Below, piece after piece: positions 53,861-61,700 of a stretch of DNA of 64,000 nt. The stretch lies in the NCBI RefSeq assembly GCF_027594545.1, contig NZ_CP115160.1, positions 4,584,501-4,648,500 on the forward strand, read 5' to 3'. The position numbers and the translations under genes are program-made. This DNA is from Algoriphagus sp. TR-M9 (GTDB lineage: Bacteria > Bacteroidota > Bacteroidia > Cytophagales > Cyclobacteriaceae). Within the stretch, counting starts at the first letter, position 1. Every line of letters starts with the position of its first letter. The notes beneath the pieces were generated by a model. The model was not told the origin of the DNA. It did no database searches and saw only the letters and a program-made list of their open reading frames with translations.

Positions 53861-55297
53861 CTAAAACCATTTGATAAGTGAAGATATTAATTGTTTGGTT
53901 CTGAAACCGTACGGCGGACGAAGCATACTGATAGTTGTCATCCCAATACGCTGTTTGAGTACTCCTTTTTGATTGCTAAACTCCAAAAAGCCAAAATGCC
54001 CATGGGCTTTGCCTATTCCACTGTTATTGACACCTCCAAAGGGGAGATTGGGATGCGAATAGTGGAGCACACAATCATTAATGACAGCGTTTCCGGATGA
54101 AGTCTCGGCGATAACCAGTTGCTGCCTGGTCTTTTCATTGCCAAAATAATACAGCGCTAAAGGTTTTGGCTTAGAATTGATGTGATCTATCGCTTCGTCC
54201 AGCTTTTGAAAGGTGCGGATGGGAAGCAAAGGACCAAAAATCTCCTCTTGCATGATTTTCATTGAATCATCTACATTCGTCAGAATAGTAGGCTCTATAT
54301 AATGTGTAGCAGCATTGGAGTTCCCACCAAATGCAATGCTGGCTCCTCGATGCTCAGCATCGGCAAGGTAATCCATTAAGCGGTCAAAATGTTTCTTGTT
54401 GACTATCCTAGCCAAATCTGCTGATTCTTCTATGCCTTTATATTCGGTATCGTACATTTTTTGGAGCCCAAGCTTTAGCTCCATCATCAGTTCCGCTAGT
54501 ACGCTCTCATGGGCCAGGATATAGTCAGGAGCAATACATGTTTGCCCACAATTGACAAATTTGCCCCAGAGGATTTTTTCTGCGGCATCGTGTAAGTCAG
54601 CATTTTGGTCGATGATCACGGGGGATTTTCCGCCCAACTCCAAAGTCACTGAGGTGAGATGTTCGGCAGCGGCACGCATGACTATTTTTCCCACTGAGGG
54701 ACTTCCCGTGAAGAAGATATGATCAAAGGGCAACTTAAGAAGTTCTTGGGAGACTTCTATTTCACCCTGGATTACAGCGACTTCATTGGGGGCAAACAGT
54801 TCGCTGATCATTTTTTGCAGTAGGGCAGCAGTATGTGGAGTTAATTCTGAAGGTTTGATGATAGCCGTGCAGCCCGCGGCCAATGCTGATATCAAAGGCT
54901 CAATGGCCAGGTTAAAAGGGTAATTCCAAGGTGCTATGATGAGAGACCTGCCTTTGGGCTCGAAGTAAAGCTTGCCTTTGGTTCCCAGCATGGTAAGTGG
55001 CGTGCTGACTGAAGTCGGAGCCATCCATTTTTCCAGGTTTTTGAGGCAGTGGTTGATTTCGGAAATCACCGGATAGACTTCGCTCAAGTCGGTTTCTGCT
55101 GCTGGTTTCCCAAAGTCATTTGCAAGTGCAGCACGAATTTGAGTTTGATTCGCTTTGATCCAAGTTCGGATATTTTTCAGACGGGAGGCCCTTTCCTCGA
55201 AGGTGGAAAGTCTCCAGTTCATGGCTACCTCTGCCTGGGACTCAAAAGCAGCTTGAGGAGTGAGAACGAAGTCTGATTGATTGTTAAGTGATTCCAT
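53861..55297 (-). CDS. NAD(P)-dependent aldehyde dehydrogenase (ALDH3-like)
   Basis: 478 residues. Rossmann-fold motif LIIAPWNYPFNLAIEPLISA, glycines FTGSPSVGKIVMRAA, catalytic Glu in TLELGGKSPVII, catalytic Cys in CGQTCIAPDYILA, and EEIFGPLLPIRTF. The C-terminal hydrophobic tail (FRTKQLISSLIKWF) recalls membrane-associated fatty aldehyde dehydrogenases of the ALDH3 type. Oxidises aldehydes to acids; together with the next-door esterase it could act on acyl or fatty compounds (inference). Confidence 0.94.
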   Translation of the reverse strand: MESLNNQSDFVLTPQAAFESQAEVAMNWRLSTFEERASRLKNIRTWIKANQTQIRAALANDFGKPAAETDLSEVYPVISEINHCLKNLEKWMAPTSVSTPLTMLGTKGKLYFEPKGRSLIIAPWNYPFNLAIEPLISALAAGCTAIIKPSELTPHTAALLQKMISELFAPNEVAVIQGEIEVSQELLKLPFDHIFFTGSPSVGKIVMRAAAEHLTSVTLELGGKSPVIIDQNADLHDAAEKILWGKFVNCGQTCIAPDYILAHESVLAELMMELKLGLQKMYDTEYKGIEESADLARIVNKKHFDRLMDYLADAEHRGASIAFGGNSNAATHYIEPTILTNVDDSMKIMQEEIFGPLLPIRTFQKLDEAIDHINSKPKPLALYYFGNEKTRQQLVIAETSSGNAVINDCVLHYSHPNLPFGGVNNSGIGKAHGHFGFLEFSNQKGVLKQRIGMTTISMLRPPYGFRTKQLISSLIKWF

Positions 55298-55714
55298 TGG
55301 GTGATTTCGGTGTATGCGGTAATACGAATGTCAAGATACAAAAGATTTGAGACCCAGAGGGTTCAAAGTTTCGGGGATTTTTTTGGTGGTTTTAGTGACT
55401 TTTTGGCCAGTTGGATTAAGTTTTTAGATGACTTTTAACCCGTGAAAAAATATTTTTACATAAAAAAAATTGCATTATGTATAAAAAAATTCCCCTAAAG
55501 ACTTTGATATGAAAAACATAAAAGTGTATTTTTAAGGCATAATTGTGTAATTGAAAAAGAGTTTGAAGGGTATTGTCTCGCTAGCCAAGTAAATTTTAGT
55601 AGTAGTGAGAGAAGGATTTGACGCTTTAAAGTTCTGACAATCAATCCAAAAGATTAAAACATTCTCCTATTGAGAGCAGCTTTACGAAATCGAAAAATTT
55701 TAAATAATAACGAT
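55298..55714. other. 417-bp divergent upstream region of the giant surface protein
   Basis: No convincing ORF. AT-rich, with a run of A and T tracts around 55440-55550 and several short TTTG or TATNNTTTG-like stretches. This is where the promoters for the aldehyde dehydrogenase (minus) and the giant protein (plus) must lie, though none can be fixed with confidence. The leader of the giant gene is likely long. Confidence 0.5.
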
Positions 55715-58700
55715 ATGGACAGTACATCCAATTGTCAATTCAGTGCCCGGCCACAGCAAAGTGGATTTTTCGAAAGGGCTACAGCATACCGAAGTTTAAA
55801 GGGATTCCTTACTGCAGGGCTACTGCTCCTGTTATTTTTTGCCTCGGGGCAGGTGGCTTTTTCTCAGGGTTTAGGTGATCCGATTTTTATCGAAGACTTT
55901 GGGACCATTAATGATGGGGAGACTCAGCATGTTTTTAATGACACCAGAAGTGGAACTAATGGGAGGGGTGTATACTTCAAATATGAATCATTGGATTATA
56001 TTACTTCAATGGATTTTTATACTCCTCAGCGATGGGGAACTAATCAATTTCCCTATCAAAATCAATATAGGTCGTCTGGACCGAGTATTCCTGGAGGAGT
56101 AAGTTATAACACCTCACCTGCTGGAGCTAACAATAATGTTCAAAATGGCAACTGGGGACCCGTTTTTGCAAATATTAGTGAAAGCAATGGAACGGGTATA
56201 GGGGGATATTCTATAACAAATGATTCTCGTGGCTATTACCAGCCTTATTTTGCCATTGGCACAGATCATACTACTGAAGATGCTGCGGATTACACGGGCT
56301 ACATGCTTTTGATAGATGCACACTCTTCCACTACACTTTATTTTGATAGAAAGATAGATGGTTTATGTGCCGGGACAAAATTTAGGTTTTCGGTTTGGAT
56401 CAAAGATATGAATGGCCAAGGAGGTGAGCCACCAAAGGTAAATTTTAAGATCTTAAATGGAATTAATGATAATCTAATCACTTCGAAGGCAACCACAGAT
56501 GATGATGTTGATCCAGCAGGAGAATGGAAGCAATTATATATTGATTTTCAAATGCCTGCCGGCGTTAGTAGTGTTAGACTCCAGATTGAAAACATAGTTG
56601 GTACTCAATATGGAAATGACTTAGCGATTGATGATATTAGTTTTGCTCCGCTTGGACCACCGGCGGAATTAATAGGTTTAGATGCGGTTTGTGTGGGGGA
56701 GGATCCAGGTTTAAAGGCAAGAATTACCGATGCTGATCCTGAGTTTGCATATTCCACTAATTATTTTCAGTTGCAATATAGAGAGGCTGATTCTCCTGAT
56801 GAGTGGATTAATATAGGTTCTACTTTATCAAATTCGGGTTCTTCAACTGATTATGTCGATTTCCCTAACCCTTATGCTCAACCAGGTTCTCCGCTTGACC
56901 CACTTACTGGATATGAGTTCAGAGTGGTAGTTGCGGGTGACCCAACAACCTTAGAAAATGAATTTTGTAGAGTAGTGTCTCCCAAATTCATAAATGTTTA
57001 CAGACATGAGGTTGCTTTGGAAGCAGAGCTAGAGGAAATTTGTATTGGAAGTTCTACTACAATTTCAGCTGCTGTTTCAAACGGAATTGGAACGCCTACT
57101 TATACCTATGTATGGGAAAAGGAAGTTGGTGGCAACTGGGAAGTAATTCCAAATGAAAATTCTTCTACTTTAAATACGGGAGCACTCTCCGAGTCAACTA
57201 CCTATAGAGCAAAAGCTTTGGTTAACAATTGTCCAGGGTCTGGGTATTCAGATCCTATTACGGTTACTGCGGTAGCTTGTACTGCGACAATAGAAAAGGT
57301 AATCACCAACTTGGCTAATATTCCTATAGTCACCACACCTGGGCAAACAGTGAATTATAGAGTCACTGTTTCGAATCCATCTTCTTTGGATTTGACCGGT
57401 GTTGTGGTCACGGATTTATTGCCGGATGGAAGTGCAGGAATCCTTGTTCAATCTCAAGGAAGTGATGATGATGGCATATTGAGTCCAAGTGAAACATGGG
57501 TTTACACGATATCTTATACTGCCAATAATTTTGATCTACAAAACAGGACAGAGCTCATAAATACTGCTACAGTAGATTCCAATGAGACAGAGCCCAAGTC
57601 GGATACTGCATCTATAGCTATTTTACCTTCAGTTGATTGTGAAAATGAAAACAGTTCTTATGACTTCCAGTGTAATGCTCAAGATATTACCGTAAGTGAG
57701 TTTTATCTAGGTGACCCTATTACAGGGGACGAGTTGGAGTCTTGTGTTGCGGGAAGTAGCCAGTCTGCTGGTATTTGGACTGTTTTTGGAGGTGCAAATC
57801 AAGGTGGGAATAATGAAAGATATAGCCTTTTGGTAAAGTATCAGTTGTATGTCAATGATGAATTTGTGGAGGATGTAGAGTTAGAACTTTTTGGTTCTAC
57901 AAATATTCCAAGAGGGGTTCCTATTAAAATTACAGATTATACTTGGACTTGTGGAGATAAGATAGAGTTTAAGGATTTTTTCATGTCCTGGAGTGCTAAT
58001 CAAAATAGCTGGGATGTTAGTGGGCCAAGGTGTATTAAGTGTTTTACTGGTTTTGTTGTAAATGCGCCGTTGGTAGCAAACTTTGAATACAGTGGTGCAT
58101 GTGAGTCAACGCAAGTGGCCTTTACTGACAAATCCACAGGGGGAGACAATTCAAATTATTCTTATACTTGGACTTTCGGTAATAACCTTGGTAATTCTAA
58201 TGCTTCCAACCCAAGCTTTGACTTTGGAAATCCAGGTACTTATGATGTAACCTTAGAAATTACTGATGGAGATGAAACAACTTCTATTACAAAGCAGGTT
58301 ACAATTGATGAACCTGTTACAGTTTCTGGCTCTTCCAATGGCGAAGTTTGTTTTGGTGCCAATGATGGAACTGTAAGCATCACCCCTGATGGAGGAGACG
58401 GTAGTTATTCCTATTCTTGGACTGGTCCTAATAGCTTTACTTCTAATGATCAAAACCTTACAGGTTTATCTCCAGGTACTTATGAAGTAAAAGTTACTGA
58501 TAGTAAAGGATGTTTTGTAATTGAGGAATATATTGTAGGAGCTGGAGAGCAAGTTGGTCTTCCGAATACAACTGATAAGGAATATTGTAAAGCTGATGAA
58601 GATTTTTACTATATAGTATCACCTACTTCAGCGAACTATGAAATAGTCTATTATACGACTCAGGTTTCTAATGATGGAACAACTACAGCTCCGGCGGTTG

Positions 58701-61700
58701 ATGGTAATAATGTTGGAGATTACTCAGTTTGGGTTAGTCAAAGAAATACAACTTCGGGTTGTGAAAGTGTAAGGAAAGAGGTTGAGATATCTATCATAGA
58801 TCTTCCTGTCCTTGTAGTTCAAAGTCCTGATCCAGTTTGCGGGCCAGCCGATATTGACTTAGCTGATGCGATTGACTTACAGGGCACTTCTCAGGGAGCA
58901 GATTTTACTTATTACAAGCAAGGAGAACCAGGTGAAATATCTTCTACGGTTTCTGAATCAGGCACCTATATAATCAGAGCTACAATCGGGGAGTGTTATG
59001 TAGAGGAAGAAGTAGAGGTAGTTATTAATGAGTGTGCGATCGCGATCATCAAGACGGTTGCACCGACGACAGCAGACGATTGTGTTGAGGCTGGCGATGA
59101 GTTGACCTACACGTTTGTGGTAAGAAATACAGGAACAGTGACCTTGGGTTCAGTAGCTGTGGCAGAGTTGAGCTTTAGTGGAACAGGCACTGCACCTGCG
59201 ATCACGTTTGTGGCCGCAGAGAGTGATAATGTAGAGGGCACGCTAGCTCCGGGCGAGGAAGCGACCTACACTGCCACGTATGTGGTGACCCCTGCCGATG
59301 TTGAGGCAGGATTGATCACGAACCAGGCGAGAGCGACAGGTCAGTTTGGTCAGAACACACCAGTGACCGATGATTCAGGTGAGAGCTTCGAGGTGGATGG
59401 ATTGACCGAGTTTGAGCTATGCCAGAAGGAGTCTATCGCGATCATCAAGACGGTTGCACCGACGACAGCAGACGATTGTGTTGAGGCTGGCGATGAGTTG
59501 ACCTACACGTTTGTGGTAAGAAATACAGGAACAGTGACCTTGGGTAATGTCTCTGTGGCAGAGTTGAGCTTCAGTGGCACAGGCACTGCACCGGCGATCA
59601 CGTTTGTGGCCGCAGAGAGTGATAATGTAGAGGGCACGCTAGCTCCGGGCGAGGAAGCGACCTACACTGCCACGTATGTGGTGACCCCTGCCGATGTTGA
59701 GGCAGGATTGATCACGAACCAGGCGAGAGCGACAGGTCAGTTTGGTCAGAACACACCAGTGACCGATGATTCAGGTGAGAGCTTCGAGGTGGATGGATTG
59801 ACCGAGTTTGAGCTATGCCAGAAGGAGTCTATCGCGATCATCAAGACGGTTGCACCGACGACAGCAGACGATTGTGTTGAGGCTGGCGATGAGTTGACCT
59901 ACACGTTTGTGGTAAGAAATACAGGTACGGTGACGTTGGGTAATGTCTCTGTGTCTGAGTTGAGCTTTAGTGGCACAGGCACTGCACCGGCGATCACGTT
60001 TGTGGCCGCAGAGAGTGATAATGTAGAGGGCACGCTAGCTCCGGGCGAGGAAGCGACCTACACTGCCACGTATGTGGTGACCCCTGCCGATGTTGAGGCA
60101 GGATTGATCACGAACCAGGCGAGAGCGACAGGTCAGTTTGGTCAGAACACACCAGTGACCGATGATTCAGGTGAGAGCTTCGAGGTGGATGGATTGACCG
60201 AGTTTGAGCTATGCCAGAAGGAGTCTATCGCGATCATCAAGACGGTTGCACCGACGACAGCAGACGATTGTGTTGAGGCTGGCGATGAGTTGACCTACAC
60301 GTTTGTGGTAAGAAATACAGGTACGGTGACGTTGGGTAATGTCTCTGTGTCTGAGTTGAGCTTTAGTGGCACAGGCACTGCACCGGCGATCACGTTTGTG
60401 GCCGCAGAGAGTGATAATGTAGAGGGCACGCTAGCTCCGGGCGAGGAAGCGACCTACACTGCCACGTATGTGGTGACCCCTGCCGATGTTGAGGCAGGAT
60501 TGATCACGAACCAGGCGAGAGCGACAGGTCAGTTTGGTCAGAACACACCAGTGACCGATGATTCAGGTGAGAGCTTCGAGGTGGATGGATTGACCGAGTT
60601 TGAGCTATGCCAGAAGGAGTCTATCGCGATCATCAAGACGGTTGCACCGACGACAGCAGACGATTGTGTTGAGGCTGGCGATGAGTTGACCTACACGTTT
60701 GTGGTAAGAAATACAGGTACGGTGACGTTGGGTAATGTCTCTGTGTCTGAGTTGAGCTTTAGTGGCACAGGCACTGCACCGGCGATCACGTTTGTGGCCG
60801 CAGAGAGTGATAATGTAGAGGGCACGCTAGCTCCGGGCGAGGAAGCGACCTACACTGCCACGTATGTGGTGACCCCTGCCGATGTTGAGGCAGGATTGAT
60901 CACGAACCAGGCGAGAGCGACAGGTCAGTTTGGTCAGAACACACCAGTGACCGATGATTCAGGTGAGAGCTTCGAGGTGGATGGATTGACCGAGTTTGAG
61001 CTATGCCAGAAGGAGTCTATCGCGATCATCAAGACGGTTGCACCGACGACAGCAGACGATTGTGTTGAGGCTGGCGATGAGTTGACCTACACGTTTGTGG
61101 TAAGAAATACAGGAACAGTGACCTTGGGTAATGTCTCTGTGGCAGAGTTGAGCTTCAGTGGAACAGGCACTGCACCGGCGATCACGTTTGTGGCCGCAGA
61201 GAGTGATAATGTAGAGGGCACGCTAGCTCCGGGCGAGGAAGCGACCTACACTGCCACGTATGTGGTGACCCCTGCCGATGTTGAGGCAGGATTGATCACG
61301 AACCAGGCGAGAGCGACAGGTCAGTTTGGTCAGAACACACCAGTGACCGATGATTCAGGTGAGAGCTTCGAGGTGGATGGATTGACCGAGTTTGAGCTAT
61401 GCCAGAAGGAGTCTATCGCGATCATCAAGACGGTTGCACCGACGACAGCAGACGATTGTGTTGAGGCTGGCGATGAGTTGACCTACACGTTTGTGGTAAG
61501 AAATACAGGTACGGTGACGTTGGGTAATGTCTCTGTGTCTGAGTTGAGCTTTAGTGGCACAGGCACTGCACCGGCGATCACGTTTGTGGCCGCAGAGAGT
61601 GATAATGTAGAGGGCACGCTAGCTCCGGGCGAGGAAGCGACCTACACTGCCACGTATGTGGTGACCCCTGCCGATGTTGAGGCAGGATTGATCACGAACC

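Noticed and set aside
56114..58453. Two short minus-strand frames (56114-56323 and 58253-58453)
   Set aside because: Both are antisense within the giant surface-protein gene and have low-complexity translations rich in Ile, Arg and Ser.
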